Positions 42,632 through 51,345 of a stretch of DNA of 64,000 nucleotides are shown one piece after another. Source of the stretch: Euzebya pacifica (GTDB taxonomy: Bacteria > Actinomycetota > Nitriliruptoria > Euzebyales > Euzebyaceae); assembly GCF_003344865.1 (NCBI RefSeq), contig NZ_CP031166.1:1-64000 (forward strand). The letters are read 5' to 3'. Numbering within the stretch: position 1 is the stretch's first letter; each line of letters begins with the position of its first letter. A program made the translations under genes and the position numbers. The notes under the pieces were generated by a model. That model was not told the origin of the DNA, ran no database searches, and worked only from the letters and a program-made list of their open reading frames with translations.

Positions 42632-43918
42632 ATGAACAGGCACCGCATCGACACGGCAACGGGCCACATCCGCAACGCCGACGATGCGCCGTTGTGCGGC
42701 AACCGCGGCAACGACCGCACCCCGGCGGGCAACTGCACCACCTGCGTCCTCACCATCCGGCTGGACCCGGCCGTGCCGATCGAACTGGACGGATCGGTCC
42801 TGCACGGACCCCGCGGATGCGCCGCCGACGTCCTCGCCGGCCGCCACCTCGACGGACCCCCACCGCCCCACCCGGCGGCGACCTGGCAGACCGTCACCTC
42901 ACCCGGAACCACCCGCACCCACATCGCCCTGCAAGCCCTCACCGTGGCCCACAACGGCCGGGCCATCGCCTTCCCCGCTGCCACCACCCTGTGCATGCGG
43001 CCACTGGGCGACCCAGTCACGGGCCACGTCGACCCGGCCGACCGCTGCATCACCTGCGCCCGGTCCCGACGCGACGCCGACCTGCCACACCACACGGGCC
43101 TCGACCCCGCCCCGATGACCACCGCGGTGTTCCTCGATGACGGCGACCCCATCCCGCAGCAGCCCCAACCCGACGAACGGGTCGTCGTGGCCGACATCGA
43201 CACCCAGGACGGCTGCGCCGCGCTCACCGGCTTCCGCATGCCCTCCCTCAGCGGCAGCACCGCCCACAACGTCGACGGGGCCCCCAAGACCTCCGGGACG
43301 GGCCCCGCCTACACCGTGCCCGTCAGGGACCGCAGCACGCCCTGTGCCGTGAGGCAGTCCACGATGCTTGGCGGCTGCACCGACTGCACCGACACCATCC
43401 GGTCCGTCGCCCGTTCAGCAGAGGCCGAATGGCACCTCGCCATCGGCACCGGATTCGTTGCCGTGGCCATCGACGGCAACCCCGTGCCCACCGAGGTCCT
43501 CCTCAGCGGCTCCACCAGCGAACCTGCGGCCGACCCCACTTTCGCCGGCCGGTGGCGGCCCGAAGGGGACGGCCGCAGCCGCATGGACCTGGTCGCGGTC
43601 CCCAACGGCCGCGTCACCCACCTCGCCTGGTCCGTCCGATCCACCACCGACCCGACCGGGCAGACGTGGCAGGCCACCCCCGATCGGCCCGTCAGAACCC
43701 TCTGCGGCAAGGCACCAGACCCCGACAGCTCCCCGCCGCCCAACCAGCGATGGTGCACCGCCTGCGGCAAACGCCTCGTCGCCGTGCTCGCCAACCCCGA
43801 CCGGACGAACGCCACCCACCCCGGCGTGGCCATCGGCGACACCCACCTGACACCCGACGCCGCCGGACTGCCCCTGCCGGTCATCTACGGCCTGCTCGAC
43901 CGCGACCGCCACCCCTAA
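42632..43918 (+). CDS. Cysteine-module family protein B, four modules
   Basis: 428 residues from ATG 42632 (ATG 42620 also in frame). Four C...C-x-x-C modules: LCGNRGND...NCTTC, LCMRPLGD...RCITCARSRRD, PCAVRQST...GCTDCTDTI, LCGKAPD...WCTACGKRLV. Between them are beta segments such as VAVAIDGNPVPTEVLL and RVTHLAWSVRSTT, with the closing VAIGDTHL...LPLPVIYGLLDR. Four tandem repeats of one probable zinc-ribbon unit are unusual for a soluble bacterial protein. It is divergent from the 42133 gene. Function unknown; nucleic-acid binding is a guess. Confidence 0.72.
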   Translation: MNRHRIDTATGHIRNADDAPLCGNRGNDRTPAGNCTTCVLTIRLDPAVPIELDGSVLHGPRGCAADVLAGRHLDGPPPPHPAATWQTVTSPGTTRTHIALQALTVAHNGRAIAFPAATTLCMRPLGDPVTGHVDPADRCITCARSRRDADLPHHTGLDPAPMTTAVFLDDGDPIPQQPQPDERVVVADIDTQDGCAALTGFRMPSLSGSTAHNVDGAPKTSGTGPAYTVPVRDRSTPCAVRQSTMLGGCTDCTDTIRSVARSAEAEWHLAIGTGFVAVAIDGNPVPTEVLLSGSTSEPAADPTFAGRWRPEGDGRSRMDLVAVPNGRVTHLAWSVRSTTDPTGQTWQATPDRPVRTLCGKAPDPDSSPPPNQRWCTACGKRLVAVLANPDRTNATHPGVAIGDTHLTPDAAGLPLPVIYGLLDRDRHP

Positions 43919-44432
43919 AGAAGCCCCCGCTCCCGCACCGATCACCACGGTGAAGACCAACGGACGTCGCCCCGTCCGGGCACGCCCCGCACCCCCGCAC
44001 GCAGAGCGGCGAAGGCCGCACGACGGGCAGCACCGCAACCTGTCGCAGAACGGCTGCAAGGTCTCCGACCCCACCAGCCGCATGACCGCCGTCGGCACAT
44101 CCAACCGCAGCCCCAAGGCCAACCTGGCCGAAGCGACCGAGGAGCTCCGCCGCCGACTGCACCAGGCCCGCCCCGACGACACCGCCACGACCAGGAACGA
44201 GGCGCGCCGGTCCCGGGGGAACCAGGACGGCGCCGCCAGGACCTGGACATGGAACGCCCAACGCGACGAAGTCCTCGACCACACCACGGCCACCGCCACC
44301 GCATGCGCGACGCCCCCAGGGGCACGTTCGCCCACCGGTAGCACCGCCCCGGGGCGGGCTGCCCCACCTGCACGGGCGAACCGTCCCACCGTCCCGCCGG
44401 ACGCTCCGCACCCGACGCTACCGTCGGCCCCA
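43919..44432. other. Spacer or N-terminal extension of the next gene
   Basis: The frame of the 44433 gene remains open upstream to GTG 43950, and the segment LAEATEELRRRLHQARPDD looks helical, so a longer protein is possible. However, composition is Pro/Thr/Arg-rich without clear structure, and the ATG at 44433 begins a recognisable domain. I therefore treat this stretch as doubtful. Confidence 0.4.
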
Positions 44433-45467
44433 ATGACCCCCACCGACCCACCCTCCCCCGACATCGCCCGGATCGTCGCCGAACACGGCCACGCCATCCA
44501 GTGGGTCGGCCCCCTCGACCCGCTCTCCACCGGCTACGCCTTCACCGTCGGCCGCCACCCCCACGGCCCCGAACTCATCCTCGTCGGCAGCACCTACGAG
44601 AACTCCGCAGCCCTCCTCAACGCCCTCGCCGCCAACTGGCACCAGCTCGTCGTCGACGGCGTCCACATCAACGACCCCACCGACCCCCACGGCATCATCG
44701 TCCTCGACGGCCCCGAAGGCGGCTGGCCCATCGAGCACCGGATCGTCCACCCCACCTGGGTGTCCGCACTCGCCCCCGTCGCCTACCGGCACCACCACAT
44801 CGACCCCACCGACCTCACGATGGTGCAGATCGTCCCCTGCGGCCTCACCGGCGACCTCCCGCGCGACCTACCCGACACCGACCCCGACGCGCTCGCCCAA
44901 CCCGACCTGCGCAACCCCTCCACCCCCTGGCAGCGCGTCCGCAGCCTGCCCACCGAAATGGTCATCTGGGACGACCCCGACGACACCGCCGACTGCACCG
45001 TCCTGGTGCCCATCACCGTCCGCGGCATCTGGATGGGCGAATGGGAAGCGCTGCCCGCCCGCCGTCTCGACGACGACACCGCAGAGATCCGCAGCGTCGG
45101 CGTCTCCGCCGGAGCCGCACTCATCGGCGACATCGTCACCGTCGACCGGTGGCGACACCCCACCGAACCGCCCGTCGTCACCGACCCGACCGGCCCCGTC
45201 GGCATCCTCGGCACGATCCTGCGTCCCGGCCCCGCCCGCCGCCTCGACTACGACATCCGCCTCGCTGACCCCGACGACATCGTCACCTTCGAGCAGGTCC
45301 TCGCCCGACTCGACCCCACCGTCAGGATCCGCGCCACCGCCCGAGCCGTCCACCTCGCCTCCCCCGATGGCCGCACCCAACCCATCACCGACCTGTTTGC
45401 CCCCCTGCTCGCCAACGGCACCGCCATCGCCTCCGACCGACTCGCTGACGAACGCTACGCCGCCTGA
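44433..45467 (+). CDS. DUF4262-type protein
   Basis: 344 residues from ATG 44433. The N-terminal 90 residues match DUF4262: HGHAIQWVGPLDPLSTGYAFTVG, then PELILVGSTYENSAALLNAL. The C-terminal 230 residues hold two beta-rich regions (ADCTVLVPITVRGIWMGEWE, LIGDIVTVDRWRHP) and a final helical tail. DUF4262 domains are uncharacterised and often mobile. It is followed 12 bases later by dut. Confidence 0.75.
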   Translation: MTPTDPPSPDIARIVAEHGHAIQWVGPLDPLSTGYAFTVGRHPHGPELILVGSTYENSAALLNALAANWHQLVVDGVHINDPTDPHGIIVLDGPEGGWPIEHRIVHPTWVSALAPVAYRHHHIDPTDLTMVQIVPCGLTGDLPRDLPDTDPDALAQPDLRNPSTPWQRVRSLPTEMVIWDDPDDTADCTVLVPITVRGIWMGEWEALPARRLDDDTAEIRSVGVSAGAALIGDIVTVDRWRHPTEPPVVTDPTGPVGILGTILRPGPARRLDYDIRLADPDDIVTFEQVLARLDPTVRIRATARAVHLASPDGRTQPITDLFAPLLANGTAIASDRLADERYAA

Positions 45468-45479
45468 GGACCAAGATCC

Positions 45480-45920
45480 ATGTCACCGACCCTCACCGTC
45501 AACAAGCTCGACGAAGGCCTCCCCACCCCCCGCTACGCCCGGCCGGGCGACGCCGGACTGGACCTCCACGCCACCGGCGACCACATCATCCACCCGGGCG
45601 GCGGCCGAGCCGTCATCGGCACAGGGATCGCCATCGCCCTACCCGACGGGCACGCCGGCATGGTGTGCCCCCGCTCCGGGATGGCCGCCCGGCACGGCAT
45701 CACCGTCACCAACGCACCGGGGATCATCGACGCCGGCTACCGCGGCGAGATCGAGGTCATCCTCACCAACACCGATCCCGACCGACCCCACCACATCCGC
45801 AGGGGCGACCGGATCGCCCAACTCCTCATCGTTCCCGTCGCCACGCCCACCATCGTCCTCGCTGACAGCCTCGACACCACCGAACGCGGCACCGGTGGGC
45901 TCGGCTCCACCGGCACGTGA
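45480..45920 (+). CDS. dut: dUTP diphosphatase (dUTPase)
   Basis: 146 residues, the typical trimeric dUTPase length. All five motifs are present in order: DAGLDL (1), CPRSGMAARHG (2), NAPGIIDAGYRGEI with catalytic Asp and Tyr (3), RRGDRIAQLL (4) and the flexible C-terminal RGTGGLGSTG (5). It hydrolyses dUTP to dUMP, keeping uracil out of DNA and feeding dTMP synthesis. The GTGA overlap with the next gene and the nearby ssb suit a replication-support operon. Common on phages and large plasmids. Confidence 0.97.
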   Translation: MSPTLTVNKLDEGLPTPRYARPGDAGLDLHATGDHIIHPGGGRAVIGTGIAIALPDGHAGMVCPRSGMAARHGITVTNAPGIIDAGYRGEIEVILTNTDPDRPHHIRRGDRIAQLLIVPVATPTIVLADSLDTTERGTGGLGSTGT

Positions 45921-46327
45921 CCACCCGACCGCCCGCACCGGGCCGGTTCTACGTCGCCGGCAAGGCCGCAGCCGCCGAGGACGACGTCAACGCCGTCGCC
46001 CAGGCGCTCGAGCGCATCGGATGGACACGGACGCTTGACTGGACCGGGCTCGGCGTCACCAAGCCCTACGCCGCCAGCCCCGGCGTCAACGGCCCCGCCG
46101 CAGCCGCCATGATCGACGCCGCAGCCGGCTGCGACCTGCTCGTCCTGCTGTGGCACCCCAGGGCGTTCGGTGCGATCGCGGAGTTCGGGGCCGCCATCGG
46201 CGCCGGAGCCCGCGTCGCCCTGCTCGGCTGGCCCGACGACGCGCGCGACAGCGTTTTCTTCGCCCACCACGCCGTCACCCGCCACCCCGACACCGACGAC
46301 CTCCTCCGCCACCTCACCGGCTCGTGA
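45917..46327 (+). CDS. Nucleoside 2-deoxyribosyltransferase-like protein
   Basis: 136 residues, GTG 45917 overlapping the dut stop. Motifs fit the NDT fold: RFYVAGKAAAAEDDVNAVAQAL (first strand and nucleotide loop), AAAMIDAAAGCDLLVLLWHP, then GAIAEFGAAIGAGARVALLG with the catalytic Glu of A-x-x-E-F-G, and FFAHHAVTRHPD. NDTs exchange bases between deoxynucleosides. Coupling to dut suggests a role in the deoxynucleotide pool. A sugar- or NAD-cleaving member of the same fold is the alternative. Confidence 0.78.
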   Translation: MTTRPPAPGRFYVAGKAAAAEDDVNAVAQALERIGWTRTLDWTGLGVTKPYAASPGVNGPAAAAMIDAAAGCDLLVLLWHPRAFGAIAEFGAAIGAGARVALLGWPDDARDSVFFAHHAVTRHPDTDDLLRHLTGS

Positions 46328-46471
46328 AACGCGGCCACGTCCCCGGGGCGGTCATGTCGCACCCCGGTCGTACGGTGACAACTGTCAGCGCACATCAAGA
46401 GGCGCTGGCCACGCCGGCGCAGTGATGACCGTCGGCGTGCACCGAGCTGATGATCAAGGAGCAAGACAGCC

Positions 46472-46918
46472 ATGGCCAACGAGCAGAACACGATCACCGT
46501 GATCGGGAACCTCACCAAGGACCCCGACCTGCGCTACACCCAGGGCGGCACCGCCGTCGCGAACCTGTCCGTCGCGGTCAACCGCCGGGTCCGCAACAAG
46601 GACACCAACGAGTGGGAGGACAAGCTCGACGGCTACTTCGACGTCAACATCTGGCGTGACCACGCCGAGAACGTCGCCGAGTCCCTCAACAAGGGCGACC
46701 GGGTCGTCGTCATCGGTCGGCTGACCAAGCGGTCCTGGGAGGACAAGGACGGCCAGACCCGCTGGCAGACCGAGATCGAGGCCGACGAGATCTGCCCGTC
46801 GCTGCGGTGGGCCAAGGCGTCGGTGGAGAAGGTCTCCGGTGGCGGCAAGCGGCAGCCGGCGATGTCCGGCGGTGGCCAGGCCCCGCCGCCCGTTGCGGAT
46901 GATGAGGTCCCGTTCTAG
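46472..46918 (+). CDS. ssb: Single-stranded DNA-binding protein
   Basis: 148 residues, ATG 46472 after AAGGAG. OB fold: NTITVIGNLTKDPDLRYTQG, VANLSVAVNRRV, YFDVNIWRDHAENVAESLNKGDRVVVIG. The C-terminus is a short Gly/Pro linker and the acidic tip ADDEVPF, which recruits partner proteins. Shorter than chromosomal actinobacterial SSB, which supports a plasmid or phage origin. The arm GDRVVVIGRLTKRSW is intact. Hairpin downstream at 46991. Confidence 0.97.
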   Translation: MANEQNTITVIGNLTKDPDLRYTQGGTAVANLSVAVNRRVRNKDTNEWEDKLDGYFDVNIWRDHAENVAESLNKGDRVVVIGRLTKRSWEDKDGQTRWQTEIEADEICPSLRWAKASVEKVSGGGKRQPAMSGGGQAPPPVADDEVPF

Positions 46919-46990
46919 GGGAGTGGAGAACATCTTCACTTTCTAGTCCGGTCGTGTCGGGGAACCCCCATCACCCGCCACGACCGCCCC

Positions 46991-47025
46991 GACGCCCGTC
47001 GCACGCCCCCATCGCGACGGGCGTC
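46991..47025 (+). terminator. Strong hairpin after ssb, just before the next start
   Basis: GACGCCCGTCGC (46991-47002) pairs perfectly with GCGACGGGCGTC (47014-47025) across an 11-base loop. It ends four bases before the ATG at 47030, so the ribosome site of that gene would be inside the hairpin. It could end ssb transcription or control translation of the next gene. No T-run follows. Confidence 0.7.
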
Positions 47026-47029
47026 ATCC

Positions 47030-48304
47030 ATGATCTGGGACGCCGTGCACCACACCACCCCGACGCCCGCCGGTCACTTCCCGGCCAGGCAACCGGGCTG
47101 CGACGAACCGTTCGGCACCCGCCGGCAGGCATGGAACGGCTGCGCCGTCTGCGGCAACACCTGGCGCGCCTTCGAGGTCGTCCTCGCAGCGGCCGCCGGC
47201 AGGCCCCTGCGGATCGGCGACTACTCCCTCGCGCCGTTCCGCCTCGCCGACCGGATCCCCCTGTGGCTGTTCGCCGACCACCCCCGGCCCGTCGACCTGC
47301 ACCTGGGGCCGAGATGGGCACCCGTGGACGGCGGACCCCGCAGCCGCGCCACCCACCTGGCCCTCGACGGATGGGTGCTTCCCGACCCCGACGGCCGCTC
47401 CGTCCTGGCCTCATCAGCTGCACCCGTGACCGGCTGCGGACGGCCCCGCGGGGACGCCGCCACACCGGCGGAGGGCTACTGCGCGGGCTGCCTCGGCGCC
47501 GCCCGCGAAACCTGGGCCCTCGTCCGCACCGTCGCAGGGGAGTGGCCCGCCCGACGTGACCGTCCCACAGTCGAGCTCACCAGCGGCGACCTGGACCCCC
47601 AGATCGGCGCGGCGCACCGCATCGTCATCGGTACCGTCACATCCGACGGCGTCCACGGCCGCCTCGAGGCGCTCACCGTCGGCGCGGACGGCAGCGCCTT
47701 CCCCCACGTCGCCGTCAACCCGGTATGCGACGGTGAGGTCACCGTCTACGGGGGATGCGTCCCCTGCTCCGACGTGATCCGCCTCAACGCCGACGCCATC
47801 AACAACGCCTGGGTCGGCTACCCCACACCGATGGTCAGGGTCCATGGTGGGCACGTCCCACTGGGGCCCCTCGGCGCGAGGGCGGCGGCCGACACCGCAC
47901 TCATCGGTGGACTGACCGCCGACCCCGCGCCGGGCTGGGCCGGGGCGATGGCGTGGGAGACCGAGACCGCCGATGGTCACCTCGTCGTCGTCCGCGCCCA
48001 CGTGCAGGGGCGCAGCTCGACGCTTCGAGCCGCGCCACCGGTCTGCGGCGACCACCACCCGCCCCGGGGTGCGGTCTGCCCGGACTGCGTGGCTGTCGTC
48101 CACGGCGGTCTTGCCGACGGGACCCTGACCGGAGGTGTGGCGGTGGACGGGATTCTGTACGGCCCCGAACTCGGCGTGTACCCGCCGGAGGTGCTGCACG
48201 GCCTCCTGGACGCTGCGGAACGGCAAGAGGGGGCCGGGGTGCCTCGGCGTGTGGGCCCGGAAGCACGCGCCGGAGTCGGGATGCGTGTCCCACCTGTCCA
48301 ATGA
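47030..48304 (+). CDS. Cysteine-module family protein C, four modules
   Basis: 424 residues, ATG 47030. Four modules: GCDEPFGT...GCAVCGNTW, GCGRPRGD...YCAGCLGAAR, VCDGEVTVYGGCVPCSDVI, VCGDHHPPRGAVCPDCVAVV. Linkers have beta segments (RIVIGTVTSDGVHGRLEAL, DGHLVVVRAHVQG) and the end VAVDGILYG...PPEVLHGLLDAAE matches the tails of proteins A and B. Same unknown family; probably zinc binding. The start lies directly after the ssb hairpin. Confidence 0.72.
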   Translation: MIWDAVHHTTPTPAGHFPARQPGCDEPFGTRRQAWNGCAVCGNTWRAFEVVLAAAAGRPLRIGDYSLAPFRLADRIPLWLFADHPRPVDLHLGPRWAPVDGGPRSRATHLALDGWVLPDPDGRSVLASSAAPVTGCGRPRGDAATPAEGYCAGCLGAARETWALVRTVAGEWPARRDRPTVELTSGDLDPQIGAAHRIVIGTVTSDGVHGRLEALTVGADGSAFPHVAVNPVCDGEVTVYGGCVPCSDVIRLNADAINNAWVGYPTPMVRVHGGHVPLGPLGARAAADTALIGGLTADPAPGWAGAMAWETETADGHLVVVRAHVQGRSSTLRAAPPVCGDHHPPRGAVCPDCVAVVHGGLADGTLTGGVAVDGILYGPELGVYPPEVLHGLLDAAERQEGAGVPRRVGPEARAGVGMRVPPVQ

Positions 48305-48375
48305 GTCGGCACGTTCCCCCCCAGACCACTGGGCCGGTCGGTCGGTAGCCCGCAGAATGCGCCATCGAAGCCCGT

Positions 48376-48416
48376 TTGACTTGCCCTTAAACCAAGTGCT
48401 AGCATTTCTAGCGAAC
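48376..48416 (+). promoter_or_regulatory. Dyad promoter of the 48457 gene
   Basis: -35 TTGACT (48376-48381), 18-base spacer, -10 TAGCAT (48400-48405). The -10 lies in the dyad GTGCTA-GCATTTC-TAGCGA. The gene starts 41 bases further on, with GAGGAG before the ATG. This is the most consensus-like promoter of the set. Confidence 0.82.
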
Positions 48417-48456
48417 GGCTGCCGGGAAGGGTAGTCGACCGACCGAGGAGAACGAC

Positions 48457-48909
48457 ATGGCCGCAGCCACCGCCATCGACACCGACACCATCGTGAAGGT
48501 GCTCACCACCCCCGGCGTTCAGGACGACGAGATCCGCCCCGCCGCCGACGAGGCCACGATCCGCGAGTACCTCGCGACCCCCGTCGACCCAGACGCCACC
48601 GCCTTCGGCGTCCCGTTCGGATCGGTCCTCTACGTGCGGATGAACACCACCGGAGCCCGTGTGCTGGCCGAGGCCGGCGTGGACGTCCACGCCTACGAGT
48701 CCGAGGAGGACCTCGACCTCACCGTGGGCGAGGGCAACCTGTACGGCCAGATGTCACTCATCGGCGGCCCCGCGTTCGCCGTCCAGTCCGCCCATGCCGT
48801 GCAGGGCTCGGCCCTGTTCGACGTCCTCGCGACCTGCCACGCCCTCGACAAGCAGATCGGCACCAACGCCGACGGGGCCGTATCGGTGCTGGCGATCTTC
48901 GACTGCTGA
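48457..48909 (+). CDS. Small protein under the dyad promoter
   Basis: 150 residues, ATG 48457. Alpha/beta: IVKVLTTPGVQDDEIRPAAD, FGVPFGSVLYVRMNTTGARVL, AEAGVDVHAYESEEDLDL, then GPAFAVQSAHAVQG and a final Cys. Acidic. Unknown family, soluble. The gene has its own strong promoter and ribosome site, so it is probably well expressed when the operator is free. Confidence 0.72.
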   Translation: MAAATAIDTDTIVKVLTTPGVQDDEIRPAADEATIREYLATPVDPDATAFGVPFGSVLYVRMNTTGARVLAEAGVDVHAYESEEDLDLTVGEGNLYGQMSLIGGPAFAVQSAHAVQGSALFDVLATCHALDKQIGTNADGAVSVLAIFDC

Positions 48910-49213
48910 CCGCGCCCGTGACGCCCGTGACCGACGGGGCGTGAACGACGACAGGCCGGGCGCGTGTGGTGGACCGCTCGCGCGGCTGGACCCGGGGTCG
49001 CCCCGCGTCCGTGTTCGAAACGCCGTGCGTGCCTGACTGTCCCAACCAACGGCATCGGCTTGGCGTGCGTGGACAGCACCGCGACAGCGTCAACTCAGAC
49101 GACGCCGTCGCGGTGATGGCGCCCTCCGCGGCGGCCCGAACGGAATGACGCGGCAGTAGACGACAACGACCGTCACGGCCATCCCCGCCGCATCCCCGAT
49201 CCGGGAGCCCGTC
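48910..49213. other. Spacer
   Basis: 304 bases with no gene and no strong repeat. CTCAACTCAGACGAC-like text near 49089 and the GAGCCCGTC before the next ATG are the only signals; the latter is a weak ribosome site. Confidence 0.35.
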
Positions 49214-49534
49214 ATGACCACCGCCACCGCAACGACCGACACCGACTCGGCCTTCGACCACGTCGTCGAGGGCTACCGCATGCCGTCGCACGGCGGCACG
49301 AACGGTGGCAACCGTGGGCCTGACGACTTCGGACGGGGCGGCGGCGGCTGGGGCGGCGGCTCCGGCGACGACTCGGAGGGGGAGGAGAGCGGCAGGGTCC
49401 TGTGGGGCATCATCGGCGGGATCCTGACCGTCACCGTCCTCGCCGGGTTCAACCCGACGATCGCCGCGGTCGCGTTCCTCCTCGGCCTCGCCGCGGTCGG
49501 CATCGTCACCCTCATCCCCGCCGCCAGGCGATAG
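49214..49534 (+). CDS. Gly-rich membrane protein, 106 aa
   Basis: ATG 49214. A Thr/Ala start, then a Gly/Asp-rich loop (DFGRGGGGWGGGSGDD), an acidic patch and two adjoining membrane helices (RVLWGIIGGILTVTVLAG, TIAAVAFLLGLAAVGIVTL). Small hydrophobic-tail proteins of this kind are often peripheral membrane factors. Function unknown. Confidence 0.65.
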   Translation: MTTATATTDTDSAFDHVVEGYRMPSHGGTNGGNRGPDDFGRGGGGWGGGSGDDSEGEESGRVLWGIIGGILTVTVLAGFNPTIAAVAFLLGLAAVGIVTLIPAARR

Positions 49535-49587
49535 GGACGGCCGGGTCGGGATCGGCCACGCCCCGGTGGCCAAAGGGGCCCGGACCG

Positions 49588-49749
49588 TCAGGCCAACAGG
49601 GCCAGCCGGCAGTGCCTGCGGCACCACGGGCAGACGGTGTCGGTGGCCGGCGGGTCGAGCCGCAGGTCGATGGTGGCCTTGAACGGCTGGCCGCAACCGG
49701 TGTGCGGGCAGCGGCCGAGGAGCGGAGCGATCAGTGGGGGATGGGCCAT
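49588..49749 (-). CDS. Small zinc-ribbon protein
   Basis: 53 residues from ATG 49749 (a longer start at 49800 is possible). The pairs CPHTGC and CPWCRRHC, separated by about 20 residues, form a probable zinc ribbon; LLGR and RLALLA flank it. It converges on the 49214 gene. Function unknown. Confidence 0.55.
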   Translation of the reverse strand: MAHPPLIAPLLGRCPHTGCGQPFKATIDLRLDPPATDTVCPWCRRHCRLALLA

Positions 49750-49829
49750 CCGCTGATGATGCCCTGCCGGGGTGACATGCTGCCGGGCAGGGCCGGCCAT
49801 GACCGCAACGGGCAGGCCGCTGTTGGGGT

Positions 49830-49845
49830 GGGCTGACGCGTCACC
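49830..49845. repeat. TGACGCGTCA palindrome
   Basis: GGGC-TGACGCGTCA-CCC, in the spacer before the 49909 gene; member of the G/C-flanked TGAC..GTCA family. The symmetrical core differs in the middle pair from the TGACATGTCA copies. Confidence 0.55.
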
Positions 49846-49908
49846 CGGGGTGCGGTGACGGCGAGGTCTCCGATGATGAGGCCAGAGCTGGGACCAACGG
49901 GAGAGCAG

Positions 49909-50343
49909 ATGATGGCGCGACGACGCAAGGCCTTGCCGCCGTCGCTGGTCGGGGCGGTCCGCAGCCGGATCGGGGACCCGTCCGATGAGATGCTGGCTGC
50001 CGTCGCCTTGGCGGACCTGGTGGAGATGGACAAATCGCGCTCACCGGCGGGTCACGTGATGAAACGCAGGTCCTGTGTGGAGAAGGTGGCGTACGGTGCC
50101 AGGTCGGCGCGGCGGGCCGCCAGGCAGTTGCGGCAGGGCCAAGGGGAGGAGGTCCACGCCTACCCGTGCATGTTCTGTGCCGGATGGCACGTCGGCCACG
50201 GCATCGACATCCCCGTCGACGCACGGGGAGTGGACGCACCAGTGACGCCGGATCCCGTGGGGCCGCCGTGCCCGCCCGCGATCGAGGCGTGGCCTGGGGA
50301 ACGGCCGTGGGGTCGGCGGACGGTGTCGGTCAGCGCGGCCTGA
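49909..50343 (+). CDS. Hypothetical zinc-motif protein, 144 aa
   Basis: ATG 49909 with GGGAGAGC upstream. Very basic N-terminus (MARRRKALPP), then helical LADLVEMDKSRS, and a tight Cys/His cluster: RRSCVEKVAYGARSARRAAR...YPCMFCAGWHVGH. The C-x-x-C-x-x-W-H-x-G-H ending recurs in phage proteins of unknown role. Its end overlaps the convergent dprA by 14 bases. Confidence 0.65.
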   Translation: MMARRRKALPPSLVGAVRSRIGDPSDEMLAAVALADLVEMDKSRSPAGHVMKRRSCVEKVAYGARSARRAARQLRQGQGEEVHAYPCMFCAGWHVGHGIDIPVDARGVDAPVTPDPVGPPCPPAIEAWPGERPWGRRTVSVSAA

Positions 50344-51313
50344 TCGCGGCGGCGAGCTCCTCGCCGCGCACGATGACGGTGTCGACGAGCGGGCGCCGGT
50401 CGGCGGCTTGGGCGGCGTGTCGGCCGGTGAGTCCCAGAAGGTCGGGCGGGCAGCCGGCCGGGTCGGTGATGGCCATGAGCAACTCGGAAGCGGGTTCGCG
50501 GGCGTGGACGGTGGCGGGGTCTGGCCGCGGGGCGAGGAGGTGGCGTTGTTCGGCGAGGGCGACGCGGATGCTGCCGGCGGTCCCGGAGCGCGGGGTGGCC
50601 TGGGCGATGAGGACGGTGTGGGCGAGGCCGACGATGATGCGGTTGCGTGCCATGGCGGCTCGTCCGGTCCAGTTGGTGTCCGGCGGCTGTTCGGTGATGA
50701 CGGCACCGTCGGCGGCGAGGATGGCGTCGAGGTGACGGCGTCGGACAGGTGGGAGGGTGTTGAGCCCTTGGGGGATGACGGAGACGACACGGCCGTCGGC
50801 GTCGACGGCGGCTTCCTCGGCGGCCCGGTCGATCCCCGCGGCCATGCCCGAGATGACGGGGATTCCCTCGAGGGCAGCTTCGCCGGCGGCGCGGGCCGCG
50901 ACGCGGGTGCCGTAGACGGTGGGGGAGCGGGTACCGACGATGGCCAGGCCCTCCTCGGTGGGTAGGCGCCCCCACACCCACACCAGGACCGGCGGGGCAG
51001 ACGTGGCCGCCAGGGCCCGCGGGTAGTCGGGGTCGAAGATGGTGATGACCTGGGCGTCGACGACGTTGGGCAGTTCGATCTCCGGCGGGTGGGCGAGTGC
51101 CTCGGCGGCACCGGCGACACCGATCCGGGCGAGCGCCTCGGGTGCGGCGTCGGCGAGCTCCGCGAAGGTCCCGAAGCGCTCGGCGACCCTGCGGGCCTTG
51201 GCCGGCCCGACACCGGGTATGGCAAGGAGTCGCCACAGGCCGCGTCCTGACCGTGGCCCGTCGGGATCGGTGTCGCCCGGTCCCCGGTCGACCTGACTGG
51301 TGTGCCCGTTCAT
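50330..51313 (-). CDS. dprA: DNA-processing protein DprA/Smf
   Basis: 327 residues, ATG 51313. The N-terminus is a helix-hairpin-helix (LAIPGVGPAKARRVAERFG). The Rossmann-like Smf domain follows: FDPDYPRALAATSAPPVLVW, GLAIVGTRSPTVYG, EGIPVISGMAAGIDRAAEEAA, SVIPQGLN, ITEQPPDT, RNRIIVGLAHTVLIAQA and SGTAGSIRVALAE. DprA loads RecA on incoming single-stranded DNA. The C-terminal winged helix typical of longer DprA is missing or degenerate. No competence machinery is adjacent. Confidence 0.93.
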   Translation of the reverse strand: MNGHTSQVDRGPGDTDPDGPRSGRGLWRLLAIPGVGPAKARRVAERFGTFAELADAAPEALARIGVAGAAEALAHPPEIELPNVVDAQVITIFDPDYPRALAATSAPPVLVWVWGRLPTEEGLAIVGTRSPTVYGTRVAARAAGEAALEGIPVISGMAAGIDRAAEEAAVDADGRVVSVIPQGLNTLPPVRRRHLDAILAADGAVITEQPPDTNWTGRAAMARNRIIVGLAHTVLIAQATPRSGTAGSIRVALAEQRHLLAPRPDPATVHAREPASELLMAITDPAGCPPDLLGLTGRHAAQAADRRPLVDTVIVRGEELAAAIRPR

Positions 51314-51345
51314 CACACCATTGTTGGTGCCGGGGCCGACATCCC

